From Candidatus Saccharimonadota bacterium (GTDB taxonomy: Bacteria; Patescibacteriota; Saccharimonadia; Saccharimonadales; UBA4665), in assembly GCA_024635495.1 (NCBI GenBank), contig JAGXIT010000004.1:124001-188000 (forward strand): a DNA stretch of 64,000 bases, in the 5' to 3' direction. A program made the translations under genes and the position numbers. The notes under the pieces were generated by a model. It had not been told where the DNA came from and searched no databases. It saw only the letters and a program-made list of their open reading frames with translations. Each line of letters opens with the position of its first letter. Positions within the stretch are counted from its first letter, which is position 1. Below, one piece after another: positions 33,084 to 43,211 of this stretch.

Positions 33084-35514
33084 GCTTTTTACCGTGACAA
33101 TTTTTAAATCGTAAATTTGAACCGCATGGGCACATTTGGTTACGTGCAATTTTCATTCCAGATAATTTTTCATTCAGGCTTTTTTCTATCTGTGCTTGAG
33201 CTTCGACGATTTGATCCTCGGTATAATCTCCGATATTAATCTCATCGATGCTGGTGACTTTCAAGCCATTTGTTAGCTCTATATTCACTGACAACCACCT
33301 ATCTAGACCTATATTGCGCATATAGCCTGCAAGGCGTTGATGTTCCGATTTCAAGGTACCTACCGGAACATGACCGATACTAATGCCCACTTTCATATCT
33401 GGTGAACCTATTCGTAAAATTCTACTTCCTTTAGCTCCTGGTTGGCTAAGCACTCTCTGAAGATGTTTAGTTATGCTTTTACGCTGGCTACTGTCGCCGC
33501 CAAGCAATATAGATCCTACTTCAAATCGATGAGGTAGATTAGATGACTCCAAAGCATCAATTAAAATACGCATCTCTTTAGGTAATTTTTGTTCGGGACG
33601 ATCCGGATTATCACCACTCATTTTGTCCATAAAGTAGCGATCGATAGGAAGGCTGTAAGCGTTGAAAAGCATCATCGTAGCCGAATTATCGATATTATTA
33701 TGGTAATAATTCATCGCATTGTATAAGGCGACATGATCGATCTCGTCACTTTGAGATAGCGCTTTATTTTCGGCGGCTTCAAGCCTTACACGTAAGTAGT
33801 GGCTAAACTCCACACTCTTACCGTCAAAAAGCTCTGCTACTGCCCTTAAGTCGTCTGTTGATACATGCCACGGCATATTTTCGTTCAATGTAGGATCTAA
33901 TACCGATAGGCGAGTCAGTCTCGCTCCTATCCAACCTAAACTCTCGCGTGTAACCACTACTCTGATGACTTTACGGAATTTGCCAACCTCAACACTATGT
34001 AGCACTTTCTTACCGGTCTGGTCATAAAAGTCCACTTTATCGGCAGATCTAATATACCGTTCTGCCCTTTCGGACTGTCGCTGGCCTTCGAAGATAAGGT
34101 CTTTTAGGTCGTCTTCGATCGAGCCAGGCGCTCCCCTTGCTGCACCCGCAGATATTCCTCCAGATTTCACTTCCACTAGTATTAACGTATCGTCTGCCTC
34201 AAGCAAGCCGTCGAGCTCAGTCGGACTACCGTTATCATCAGGATTTGGGTAGTAAAGATTAAGCGCCTGATAATCAGGCTTTAAAATGCCTGAAAGTAAC
34301 CTTATGGCTTCTGCCTCTATGTAGTCCGATCGAACTTTTTCAATCGATGAGCGTTGTTTGGGAAATTTTTCATTCAAATCATTTTGAATAATCTCAGCTA
34401 TTCGGTCTTCGAAGCCTGCATGGTAAAAAGTATAGAATTTCCCGTCAACTTCTAAGAACGGCTTATAGTGCTCCACATCAGTCGATAGTGGGCTCAGGTC
34501 CTCATGATTATCACCAGTCAATTTACTGAGAGGGTTTTCTCCGGGCTTTACAGAAAGTAAGCTAAGCGCACTTTTAGGGAGCGATGATGCATTGGATATT
34601 TCGAATAAATCAACCGTCCATGCGGCTGATACCTTCTTGTTTGCATCTTCGTTTAATTGCTTTAGTTCGTCGATTTCTTCTAGCTGCTTTTTATAATTCT
34701 CAGGATCGTTCTCATCAAGACCTAATTCTTCGGCTCGCTTGCGAAGCCTATTCACTGCTTCCATGCTGCTTAAATGTTTTGCCATTATGCCGCGTTTCTG
34801 GAATTCGCTTATCTCGCTTAGTCCTTCTATCATTCCTTCGGCATCAATTCCGTATGCTTTAATTAGCAGATTATTATAGGGAGTGAGCGACTCTCTCCAA
34901 TAGTCTTCCTGAAAATTCGGAAATCTCATTACACGGACGTTAAGCCTCATCTGGTCAATCATTTGAACTAATCCATCTGTTTCAGATGGCGGGCTATTTT
35001 TCGTCGGCCTCGTCATTAAATAGCTTAGTGTAGTTTCATTAATGTCGGTTAATCTTGCCCAAATGTCTTCGAGCTCTTGGTCGCTGGGCCGACTGGCATC
35101 CTTTACTGCAGGCGTCCTGGCGATTAGATACTGGAGATATTCGATATTCGGCAGAACCTTGCCTTCAGATACATTCATTTCGCTTTCAGTCTTACCCTGC
35201 ATCAGGAGGCCTAATGCCTTATAGCCCGCGTAGTGCATCAGCTCGAGGGGATCGTACTTGGAAATTTCAGCTTGGAGGCCTTTGATCTTGGCTTCCATGT
35301 CTTTAAGCAACTCTTTATTAGCAGCTTTTGCATTCGAGAGTATCTGGGATTGTTGCGTGGGAGTAGCGTTATTTTGCATCACCACGAGCTTTCCAGACCT
35401 ATAGACTTCGAGCGGACCTTTAGAAAAGTAATCATCGACGGGAAGTCTACCGCTCAAACGCTGAGCTTCACGTTCGAGTCTACGTCTTTTATTAGTCTTT
35501 TTTCGCCTATTCAT
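33076..35514 (-). CDS. Large SEC-C protein with a PD-(D/E)XK-like motif, unknown defence-type gene
   Basis: An 812-aa protein. The N terminus is very basic (MNRRKKTNKRRRLEREAQR); residues about 50-300 are helical with a probable coiled coil near 250-295. SPTELDGLLEADDTLILVEVKSGG (Asp435, Glu448-Val-Lys450) is a convincing PD-(D/E)XK nuclease core, followed by a QRQSERAERYI helix as in restriction-like folds. The last 18 residues are a SEC-C metal-binding motif (CPCGS, then CHG). SEC-C is found on SecA and on accessory proteins that bind nucleic acid or other partners. I know no named system with this exact layout. The HEPN-like gene overlaps its stop, and hsdR lies 74 bp upstream. Confidence 0.75.
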   Translation of the reverse strand: MNRRKKTNKRRRLEREAQRLSGRLPVDDYFSKGPLEVYRSGKLVVMQNNATPTQQSQILSNAKAANKELLKDMEAKIKGLQAEISKYDPLELMHYAGYKALGLLMQGKTESEMNVSEGKVLPNIEYLQYLIARTPAVKDASRPSDQELEDIWARLTDINETTLSYLMTRPTKNSPPSETDGLVQMIDQMRLNVRVMRFPNFQEDYWRESLTPYNNLLIKAYGIDAEGMIEGLSEISEFQKRGIMAKHLSSMEAVNRLRKRAEELGLDENDPENYKKQLEEIDELKQLNEDANKKVSAAWTVDLFEISNASSLPKSALSLLSVKPGENPLSKLTGDNHEDLSPLSTDVEHYKPFLEVDGKFYTFYHAGFEDRIAEIIQNDLNEKFPKQRSSIEKVRSDYIEAEAIRLLSGILKPDYQALNLYYPNPDDNGSPTELDGLLEADDTLILVEVKSGGISAGAARGAPGSIEDDLKDLIFEGQRQSERAERYIRSADKVDFYDQTGKKVLHSVEVGKFRKVIRVVVTRESLGWIGARLTRLSVLDPTLNENMPWHVSTDDLRAVAELFDGKSVEFSHYLRVRLEAAENKALSQSDEIDHVALYNAMNYYHNNIDNSATMMLFNAYSLPIDRYFMDKMSGDNPDRPEQKLPKEMRILIDALESSNLPHRFEVGSILLGGDSSQRKSITKHLQRVLSQPGAKGSRILRIGSPDMKVGISIGHVPVGTLKSEHQRLAGYMRNIGLDRWLSVNIELTNGLKVTSIDEINIGDYTEDQIVEAQAQIEKSLNEKLSGMKIARNQMCPCGSNLRFKNCHGKKHA

Positions 35515-35588
35515 TATTTAAGTTTAGCGTGAAAAGTTATTATCCCATTTATGACTACAGGTAATCAAACGTTCCGCTTACGCCTCTT

Positions 35589-38500
35589 TCATAATTTATT
35601 GCTCGAGATGTCGAAGAACTTACTGAAGAATGCCGATAGCCTATCGAGTACAGTCTCGCGCTTCCTTCCCCGCACCTGGTCTGGGCTGAATCGTGATACA
35701 GGTGGCATTATTCTGCTGATGGCCGTGCCACTGGTTTGAACATTGCCGTCACGGAATGCGTTTTCGATAAACTTGTAAGTCTCGTCTTTATCGAGATTTT
35801 CTTCTGCAATGATCCTATCAAGTTCCTCAATCTTCTTAGAATTAACGAAGCTCTGCCAATCATCATCTACAGAAGATTCAGCATTGATCGAACTGATAAA
35901 TTGCTCAATAAGCTCTTTCTTATTTCGCAGCTCAACGCTCGAATCAATCGCTTTGTTAATATCAACGAGCAGCTCTTTGTCTTCTTGATTGCTGGCGTGG
36001 TATTTACGGATAAGCTCAAGAATATAGTCGATATTGATTTCGACCTGCTTAATTAGCTCCATTTCAAAAACTAGATCATCATTGATGTTTTCTTTGTCGC
36101 CGTCATCAACCTTACGTCGCTCTTCATAGAAATTGATGTACATGCTGTGGTAGTCCTGCACATCTCGATCGGATAGTATCTCACGTCCAGCGAAATCATC
36201 AAAAGTCGTGAGTATATTTTTAACTTTCAAAATAGCACCATATAACTTGATGAACTCGGCCTGATTCTGTTCACCTATAATTGGTTCACCCACCGGGAAT
36301 CGGTCCGTCAGCTCAGATACGAGATCAACGTAGCCTTTAACTGGTTTGCCGTTGTCGTCATAGCCTTCGTAGTATTCACGGAATGACTTCAGAAGTACTA
36401 TCCCACTTGCTTCCTTATCGCCAAACAATGAGAGTGAATCATTCGTTGCCTTTTCTAAGTTACGGAAAGTAACGATATTGCCGAATGTCTTTATCGAATT
36501 CAATATGCGGTTAGTACGTGAGTAGGCTTGTAATAGGCCATGCTGTCGCAAATTCTTATCTACCCATAGCGTGTTCAACGTCGTTGCATCAAATCCTGTG
36601 AGGAACATATTCACGACGATAAGTAGATCAATCTCGCGGTTCTTCATTCGCAAACTTACGTCTTTATAGTAGTTCTGGAATTTATCAGAGGATGTATCGT
36701 AATTAGTGCCGAACATCTTGTTGTAGTCATCTATCGCACCATCTAAGAAGTCGCGTGAAGACTTATCTAGACCTTCAGTGCTATCGGAATTTTCATCCTC
36801 AAGACCGTCCAACTCGTCGTCAGCTTCATTCGCTCCATAGCTGAATATTGTTGCGACTTTTAGACGTGCTAGTTCTGGCACTTCAGCCTGTTGCTTCTTG
36901 AACTCTGTGTAGTATTGTTTCGCGACGTTAATCGAACTTACTGCAAATATTGAATTGAATCCACTTAAGCGAATCTTTTCTTTTACCTCTTCGATGGCAT
37001 TACGATCACGGGCTGAAGCTGCTTCGTGCACGTTAGCAAGGCGAGTATAGGCATACGGCTTGCTGTTACGCTTAGTCTTCTGGTTGAAGTGTTCACGAAT
37101 GTACTGTACGACGTTAGAGATACGCTCTGGTGCAGCCAAAGCACTCTCACGATCTATATCCCTAACTTGCGATTCATCAACCTCATCGGCTTCACGAATG
37201 GTGCGAATATAATCAATGCGAAACGGCAACACGTTCTTATCAGTAATCGCATCAACGATAGTGTAAGTATGTAGCTTCTCACCGAAAGCCTGTTCGGTTG
37301 TCTTCAGATCGACTCTACCACCACTAGATGAATTCTTAGCGAAAATTGGCGTACCAGTGAAACCAAATAAGTGATACTTTTTGAAGCTGCTCGTGATTGC
37401 ATGATGCATATCACCAAACTGAGAACGGTGACACTCATCAAAAATGATTACGATATGATCGCCAAATATCTCGTGATCTTCGTTCATCTTTACGAACTTA
37501 TCGAGCTTCTGAATCGTGGTGATGATGATACGAGCGTTCGGGTCTTCAAGTTGTTTTTTAAGCTTAGCGGTACTCGTATTGCTGTTAGCGGCACCTTTTT
37601 CGAACTTGTCGTACTCTTTCATTGTTTGGTAGTCGAGGTCTTTACGATCAACTACAAACAATACCTTATCCACGTATGACAATTTACTTGCAAGCTGTGC
37701 GGTCTTAAAGCTCGTCAGCGTCTTGCCTGACCCCGTCGTATGCCATATGTAGCCACCAGCTTCAATCGTGCCGAGCTTTTTATAGTTGGTCGATACTTCG
37801 ACTCTGCTCAATATTCGCTCAGTAGCAACAATCTGGTATGGTCGCATTACAAGTAGTGAACGATCGCTCGTAAATACACAGTATTTTGTAAGAACACTTA
37901 GTACCGAGTGCTTAGCAAAGAACGTCTGCCCGAAGTCCATTAAGTCAGTGATCGGGCGATTATTCGCATCAGCCCACCAACTCGTAAATTCGTAGCTATT
38001 ACTCGTCTTCTTACCTCGCTTTTGTTTTGTCTCACTGGCTTCTTTGATGTGCTGGAATCGTACAGTGTTGCTGTAATATTTCGTGAGAGTACCATTACTT
38101 ATTACGAAAAGCTGAATATATTCGTATAGTCCGTTATCTGCCCAGAAGCTATCTCGCTGATAGCGGTTTATCTGATTGAAGGCTTCTTGCAGTGCAATTC
38201 CACGACGCTTTAGCTCTACGTGAACCAATGGCAGTCCATTTACTAGAACGGTCACATCATAACGGTTGGCGTGGTTGCCTTCGGTTTCATATTGGTTAAT
38301 GACCTGCAAGCTGTTGTTATGAATATTCGATTTATCTATGAGGTAGATATTTTTTACTTCACCATTGTCGCGAGTCAGTAGCTGTACATGATCTTCTTGA
38401 ATCTTTGCGGTCTTTTCTTCGATGCCTTCATTTTTGTTGGCTATGGTAGTAACAAAAAATCGCTCCCATTCAGTGTCGCTGAACTGGTAATTGTTGAGCT

Positions 38501-38705
38501 TTTCAAGCTGAGTACGTAAGTTGTTGGTTAGATCAGCATCGCTTGTGATATTCAAAAAGTCATAGGCTTGAGATTCGAGTAATTTAATAAACGCCTGTTC
38601 TAGATCAGCTTCACTCTGATAGTTCGTTGCACGAGTCTTAGCAGGAGTAAACTCACCAACTACGGTGCTGTTTGAATTCTCGGCAACCATACTGAACTTG
38701 TTCAT
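35589..38705 (-). CDS. hsdR: Type I restriction enzyme R subunit
   Basis: A 1038-aa subunit in the usual order. The N-terminal nuclease has Asp150 in RYDVTVLVNG and Glu164-Leu-Lys166 in VELKRRG; the translocase has Walker A TTGSGKT (about 323-329), FDECHRS (about 423), GFTGTPIF and the later helicase motifs through NMFLTGFDATTLNTLWVDKNLR. The C-terminal region binds the methylase. It translocates and cuts DNA at a distance from unmethylated sites. The start overlaps the hsdS stop by four bases (ATGA). The whole frame is intact, so the system is probably active. Confidence 0.97.
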   Translation of the reverse strand: MNKFSMVAENSNSTVVGEFTPAKTRATNYQSEADLEQAFIKLLESQAYDFLNITSDADLTNNLRTQLEKLNNYQFSDTEWERFFVTTIANKNEGIEEKTAKIQEDHVQLLTRDNGEVKNIYLIDKSNIHNNSLQVINQYETEGNHANRYDVTVLVNGLPLVHVELKRRGIALQEAFNQINRYQRDSFWADNGLYEYIQLFVISNGTLTKYYSNTVRFQHIKEASETKQKRGKKTSNSYEFTSWWADANNRPITDLMDFGQTFFAKHSVLSVLTKYCVFTSDRSLLVMRPYQIVATERILSRVEVSTNYKKLGTIEAGGYIWHTTGSGKTLTSFKTAQLASKLSYVDKVLFVVDRKDLDYQTMKEYDKFEKGAANSNTSTAKLKKQLEDPNARIIITTIQKLDKFVKMNEDHEIFGDHIVIIFDECHRSQFGDMHHAITSSFKKYHLFGFTGTPIFAKNSSSGGRVDLKTTEQAFGEKLHTYTIVDAITDKNVLPFRIDYIRTIREADEVDESQVRDIDRESALAAPERISNVVQYIREHFNQKTKRNSKPYAYTRLANVHEAASARDRNAIEEVKEKIRLSGFNSIFAVSSINVAKQYYTEFKKQQAEVPELARLKVATIFSYGANEADDELDGLEDENSDSTEGLDKSSRDFLDGAIDDYNKMFGTNYDTSSDKFQNYYKDVSLRMKNREIDLLIVVNMFLTGFDATTLNTLWVDKNLRQHGLLQAYSRTNRILNSIKTFGNIVTFRNLEKATNDSLSLFGDKEASGIVLLKSFREYYEGYDDNGKPVKGYVDLVSELTDRFPVGEPIIGEQNQAEFIKLYGAILKVKNILTTFDDFAGREILSDRDVQDYHSMYINFYEERRKVDDGDKENINDDLVFEMELIKQVEINIDYILELIRKYHASNQEDKELLVDINKAIDSSVELRNKKELIEQFISSINAESSVDDDWQSFVNSKKIEELDRIIAEENLDKDETYKFIENAFRDGNVQTSGTAISRIMPPVSRFSPDQVRGRKRETVLDRLSAFFSKFFDISSNKL

Positions 38706-39961
38706 GCTGGTAGCTCCTGAAATGTTAATAGCTTATTGCTATAATATTCAAATTGCTCGCGTCGAGAAATCAGTTCTGACGGAATGCCCACAGAATCGTC
38801 GCTGACAAGATCGTCAAGCTTATCTAACAATCCAACAATTTTATTCTGGTCCTCAAGAGCTGGAACGCGAACAACAAACTTCTCCAGCGTTCGCATACCT
38901 AGATTTGGCTGCGAGCCATGGCTTGCTTTCTTTTTCACTTGTGTTTGGATTAAATTACTTCTCAGCAAATGATATAAAAATCTTGGATTATTGGAGCTAT
39001 TAACCCTCATTGCTGCAATCGGAGACCAAATATTGAAGTCTTCGTCAAAATTCACCATAGCTACTTTCCCAGTAGTTGAACCAGACTTCACCATGAAAAC
39101 ATCACCTTTCCGGGGTTTATACTTTTTTGCACATATAACGTCGTATTCCTTAGTAATATATCCGCGTTTTTTATCAAAATCTATTCTGCCGTCATGAATT
39201 GCTTCTGCTGAAATAAACTGCACACCTTGTTCGACAAAATTAGGGGTTTCATGCGGACCGTCAGAAATTGGCTTAGCAAGCATATCGAGAACCGTCATTT
39301 CCGGCCAGTTCTGATTACTGATTGTTTTTTCTAAGTAATATTCGTACTGTTTTTTTCGCGCTTCCAGCTCATCCTTTAACTTAGTTTCAAGCTTTGTGAA
39401 TTTATCGAGGATATTTACAATCTCTTCTTGCACTCCTAGCGGAGGAATGGGGATTATGATTTTTGCAAAGCGCTTTTTAGATATATTAAATCTAGTGACT
39501 CCACTTGCCGTCTTGGCGATTTGCTTTCTGATGCCTGTGTCCCTGAATAGATATTTTAGAAATTCAGGCATGAATATATCATTATCATGTAAACGAAAAC
39601 CGAAACAGAAACTATTTAAGTAAAGTGGTTCCTCGGTATCTTCTATTAGTACAGATGACATGCCACATTCTTCAGGGTTCTCTGACGAACCCGTAAATAT
39701 AACGTCACCTTTTTTTAGTTGGTGCTGCTTTTCTTGGGGTCCTATCTTTACGAAATCGTCTCTGCTTGCGTCAATCGCTATATTTGAATAAACGTTCATA
39801 TATGTAACGTATCTAGCGTTACCATCTTCGAAGTCGCCTTTTGATTTACCAGACATTCCTCCGTAAAGCGTGCCCAATTCGTCTAGTTCTTTGAACGCAA
39901 CACCATTTGGACAAAAGTCCTGAATAAGCTTTTCAATGCTACTCACCCTTATCGCCTTCAA
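38702..39961 (-). CDS. hsdS: Type I restriction specificity subunit
   Basis: A 419-aa S subunit with two target-recognition domains, each followed by a long helix: IPIPPLGVQEEIVNILDKFTKLETKLKDELEARKKQYEYY after the first, and VRVPALEDQNKIVGLLDKLDDLV after the second. These conserved helices act as molecular rulers separating the two half-sites and bind HsdM. The bipartite site cannot be read from sequence. The gene overlaps hsdM by 23 bases and hsdR by four, so all three subunits are translated in a coupled manner. The first TRD keeps GTLYGGMSGK and FTGSSENPEECGM, the second SDGPHE. Confidence 0.95.
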   Translation of the reverse strand: MKAIRVSSIEKLIQDFCPNGVAFKELDELGTLYGGMSGKSKGDFEDGNARYVTYMNVYSNIAIDASRDDFVKIGPQEKQHQLKKGDVIFTGSSENPEECGMSSVLIEDTEEPLYLNSFCFGFRLHDNDIFMPEFLKYLFRDTGIRKQIAKTASGVTRFNISKKRFAKIIIPIPPLGVQEEIVNILDKFTKLETKLKDELEARKKQYEYYLEKTISNQNWPEMTVLDMLAKPISDGPHETPNFVEQGVQFISAEAIHDGRIDFDKKRGYITKEYDVICAKKYKPRKGDVFMVKSGSTTGKVAMVNFDEDFNIWSPIAAMRVNSSNNPRFLYHLLRSNLIQTQVKKKASHGSQPNLGMRTLEKFVVRVPALEDQNKIVGLLDKLDDLVSDDSVGIPSELISRREQFEYYSNKLLTFQELPA

Positions 39962-41522
39962 TCTCCGCTACAATCTCGTCTATCTCAGTACGGAGTACGT
40001 TTTGTTTTTCAACGATGCTAGAGATGCTTATGTTCAGCTCGGTGATGTCGGTTGCAACGGTGGTGTCTAGCTCGTCGATATAGCTACTGACTGCGAGGTT
40101 ATAGTCATTTTCTGCGATCTCGCTATTTGGTACGAGCTTACCAAAATGTTCGATGTCTTCACGGTTCGTGAATGCTTCGAGTACTTTATCTTGGTTTGCT
40201 TGGCTAAGTTTGTTTTTATTGCCACCACGTACAAATTCTGCACTAGCGTTAATGAATAGCGTTGAATTATCTTTCTTGCTCTTTTTTAGCACCACAATAC
40301 ACGTTGAGATAGTGGTACCGAAGAATAGGTCTGGCGGAAGCTGAATAACAGCATCGACAAAGTTGTTATCTATTAAATACTTACGAATCTTAGCTTCTGC
40401 ACCACCTCGATAAAGCACACCTGGAAATTCAACTATCGCAGCAGTACCGCTAGTCGAGAGCCAATTAAGAATATGTAGCGTAAATGCTAGATCAGCCTTG
40501 CTCTTTGGTGCTAAAACCCCTGCTGGTGCAAAACGAGGGTCATTTATTAACAGTGGGTTCGCGTCGCCTTCCCAATTTATAGAATATGGTGGATTAGAAA
40601 CGATCGCATCAAAAGGTTCGTCGTCCCAATGAGCTGGATCGGTTAATGTGTCACCGTGAGCAATATCGAACTTCTCGTAATTGATGTCGTGCAAATACAT
40701 GTTAATTCGGCAAAGGTTGTATGTCGTGAGGTTAATCTCCTGCCCAAAGAAGCCTTGTCGCACGTTCTCTTTGCCAAGAACTTTAGCGAACTTCAAAAGT
40801 AATGAACCTGAGCCACATGCAGGGTCATAAACTTTATTTACTTCTTTCTTGCCTACTACAGTGATTCGAGCGAGAAGCTCACTAACTTCTTGCGGAGTAA
40901 AGAACTCACCACCAGATTTACCTGCTGATGATGCATACATGGTCATAAGGAATTCGTAAGCATCACCGAACGCATCGATAGTATTATCTTCATAGCGTCC
41001 TACTTCGAGACTACCAATAGCATCGAGTAGCTTTACGAGTCGTTCATTACGCTTGGCAACTGTTTGTCCTAGCTTGCTGCTGTTAACATCGAGATCGTCA
41101 AAGAGCCCTTTGATGTCATCTTCGCTGTCAGCACCCTTAGCAGAGTTCTCAATGTTACGGAAAACACCAGATAAGATTTCGTTGAGATTTTCTTCGTTCT
41201 TGGCACGCTTGCGAACATTCTCGAATAGCTCGCTCGGTAAAATGTATAAACCTTTTTCTTTGACAGTATCTTCTCGTCCAAACTCTGCTGCATCGTCGCT
41301 CAAATCAGCGTAATTGAAGTCATCAGCACCTGTACGACGCTCTTCAGCGTTAATGTAGTTGCTAAGGTTTTCAGATATAAAACGATAAAACAGTATGCCA
41401 AGAACATACTGCTTAAAATCCCAACCGTCTACTGAGCCGCGTAGGTCATTTGCTATCTTCCAAATTGTGCTGTGTAATCGTGCTCGTTCTTGTTCTTTTT
41501 TTGTGTCAGTGAGTGTTGTCAT
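39939..41522 (-). CDS. hsdM: Type I restriction-modification DNA methyltransferase subunit
   Basis: A 527-aa N6-adenine methyltransferase. An N-terminal helical HsdM_N domain (WDFKQYVLGILFYRFISENL) is followed by DPACGSGSLLL (SAM motif I, about residues 234-244) and SNPPYSIN (catalytic motif IV, about 310-317). It protects host sites and is required for restriction. The ATG at 41522 has TATAGT eleven bases upstream and no Shine-Dalgarno, suggesting a very short leader. First gene of the operon hsdM-hsdS-hsdR; the SEC-C/HEPN pair could be transcribed from the same promoter, because no strong terminator separates it from hsdR. Confidence 0.97.
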   Translation of the reverse strand: MTTLTDTKKEQERARLHSTIWKIANDLRGSVDGWDFKQYVLGILFYRFISENLSNYINAEERRTGADDFNYADLSDDAAEFGREDTVKEKGLYILPSELFENVRKRAKNEENLNEILSGVFRNIENSAKGADSEDDIKGLFDDLDVNSSKLGQTVAKRNERLVKLLDAIGSLEVGRYEDNTIDAFGDAYEFLMTMYASSAGKSGGEFFTPQEVSELLARITVVGKKEVNKVYDPACGSGSLLLKFAKVLGKENVRQGFFGQEINLTTYNLCRINMYLHDINYEKFDIAHGDTLTDPAHWDDEPFDAIVSNPPYSINWEGDANPLLINDPRFAPAGVLAPKSKADLAFTLHILNWLSTSGTAAIVEFPGVLYRGGAEAKIRKYLIDNNFVDAVIQLPPDLFFGTTISTCIVVLKKSKKDNSTLFINASAEFVRGGNKNKLSQANQDKVLEAFTNREDIEHFGKLVPNSEIAENDYNLAVSSYIDELDTTVATDITELNISISSIVEKQNVLRTEIDEIVAEIEGDKGE

Positions 41523-41945
41523 AATTGATACTTACTATACCACAAAAGCACACTGATAACAGAGTACGAAAAGCAAGGACGAACATATACTCATCTTTGA
41601 GTCAAAAACCGCTCTACGACGCTCTAAATGCGTCCCAGAGCATGTATATAAGCGGGGTTACTCGTTCACTTTTTCACTCTAATGGGCTTAGAGCAAGGGT
41701 CCACAAATTTTTTTCTCAATTATTGCTATTGATCACAGGTAAGATGACCGTGATTATTTCGTCAGTATCGATAACTGGTTTCTTCTTTTTAGGCGAATTC
41801 ATATACCCATAATAACAATCTTTGCCAAAATTTTTTTGTGGCTATAAAAAACAGTAGCGCCATTTATATCGTTCACTAGCTTGACCAAAGCACTAATTAA
41901 GTAACGCTACTTTTACTGGAATCGTATACAAAGCGGCTAGTTAAT
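41523..41945. other. Intergenic region without a supported gene
   Basis: A 423-bp A+T-rich stretch between hsdM and the small HTH gene. A 95-codon plus-strand frame at 41525-41812 lacks a ribosome site and has no recognisable motif, so I do not call it. The hsdM promoter lies at its left end. Confidence 0.4.
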
Positions 41946-42179
41946 CTAGTAAGTTGTAACAAAATTAAATGACACTTTGTTGCGACACTCCATGGCGTAT
42001 GTCATCTTCGCTGCAAACGCTGGATCATTGTTCATGTGTCTGTAATAAGTGACCCTGCTGATTTTTGCCCACTTACAGGCATCAGTCACACTGTAATTAT
42101 TCTTCAGGGCGTCTGCTAACTTCACCATAGTCCTTATATTCATTTTTGTGGGTCTTCCCACGGGATTATTAAAAAGCAT
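41946..42179 (-). CDS. Small helix-turn-helix protein
   Basis: A 77-aa protein. After GRPTKM, common at the start of phage and transposon HTH proteins, the segment TMVKLADALKNNYSVTDACKWAKISRVTYYRHMNND forms a clear helix-turn-helix of the homeodomain/terminase-small-subunit type (helix, turn after DACKWAKIS, recognition helix RVTYYRHM). It probably binds DNA near the integrase, as repressor or excision factor. AAGGAG lies just before the ATG at 42179. It is divergent from the 289-aa gene by 73 bp, a typical regulator/target layout in integrated elements. Confidence 0.78.
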   Translation of the reverse strand: MLFNNPVGRPTKMNIRTMVKLADALKNNYSVTDACKWAKISRVTYYRHMNNDPAFAAKMTYAMECRNKVSFNFVTTY

Positions 42180-42252
42180 AAAACTCCTTTTGTTTTTGTA
42201 TTAACTCTCTTTTTATTATCTCATTTCAGCTATTTTGGGCAGGTGAACTATA

Positions 42253-43122
42253 ATGATAAACAATCTTATGAAAGCTACAAACAAGACACCACAAACCAAT
42301 GACTATGCGGTAGCAAAAGCACTAAATGATTTAGTCAAAGGAATAATATTGCTCGTGTATATAGGAAATGGACAGGATTTGGCGAAAGACGGCGATATTG
42401 CGGGGCTGAATCGTGCATACATTCTCTTAACCCAAGAGCTTGAAAATATATACTCACTTAATCCAGAGCTTCAAGACCTAAAGCCAGACCCGATTTGGAA
42501 GCGTTTCGATGTGCTAAAGGGCTCAAGGGAGGCTATAGCGGATTACATAAATGATAGTGATGACTATGGTGATGCACATTGTCTAAGGGTAGAAAAGCTA
42601 AGTATCATCGCAGGTGTTGAGCTGCCCGAATATACGGCCGACCAACTGGAATTGGCTAAATACGCCGATGTCACAACAGAAGATTACGTAAAAAAGCTTA
42701 AGAAAACTTTGAAAAGTAAAAAAAGCTCTGCCGAAGTCACGTATGGATCGGAAATCTTTGAATACGGCCTAACCTATAAGCAAGACGGAACTATCCTCAT
42801 AAACCAAGTATTGAAACTCAAGAAAGTACATGCAGGGTCTATTACTGAAAAGCTGCTAGAACAATCAATCAAGAATCCCAATAAAAAGTTCAAGCCAGAT
42901 CTAGGAAAGACATCTAGAAATATCAGCACAATAATTAGTAGTGCTGGCTTTACACCCGTTCTAAGAGATTTGTTTTTCCCATCTGTCAGTGGTGACACCG
43001 TTGTATTTCGCCCGTATGTATCTAAATTACAAGCAGATCTTGAGCGTATAGACAGAGATGAACTTGATTTAAAACTGAAAGAACTCGGTGCTTTGTGCCG
43101 AGTCGTATTTGAACCAAACTGA
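42253..43122 (+). CDS. Unknown island protein, 289 aa
   Basis: A soluble, lysine-rich 289-aa protein. Residues 1-130 are helical (VAKALNDLVKGIILLVYIG, LTQELENIYSL). The C-terminal half contains SAEVTYGSEIFEYGLTYKQDGTILINQVLKLKKV, likely beta strands, then a basic helix-rich region ending KELGALCRVVFEPN. I see no enzyme motif. The position, divergent from the HTH gene and upstream of small genes and the recombinase, suggests an element-maintenance function such as replication or excision. The ATG at 42253 has AGGTG upstream. The gene is followed by GAACC repeats and a hairpin. Confidence 0.65.
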   Translation: MINNLMKATNKTPQTNDYAVAKALNDLVKGIILLVYIGNGQDLAKDGDIAGLNRAYILLTQELENIYSLNPELQDLKPDPIWKRFDVLKGSREAIADYINDSDDYGDAHCLRVEKLSIIAGVELPEYTADQLELAKYADVTTEDYVKKLKKTLKSKKSSAEVTYGSEIFEYGLTYKQDGTILINQVLKLKKVHAGSITEKLLEQSIKNPNKKFKPDLGKTSRNISTIISSAGFTPVLRDLFFPSVSGDTVVFRPYVSKLQADLERIDRDELDLKLKELGALCRVVFEPN

Positions 43123-43211
43123 ACCGAAAAGAACCATTCGAAACGACATAAAACCGATACAGCGACCTAAGGCTTCGTAAGATCTTTAATGGTGAACAGG
43201 ACGAATAATCC

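Noticed and set aside
33084-33149. N-terminal extension of the HEPN-like protein
   Set aside because: It lies wholly inside the SEC-C coding end; the ATG at 33083 overlapping that stop is the natural start.
41525-41812. 95-codon plus-strand frame between hsdM and the HTH gene
   Set aside because: No ribosome site, overlaps the hsdM promoter, and the product has no recognisable motif or coherent composition.
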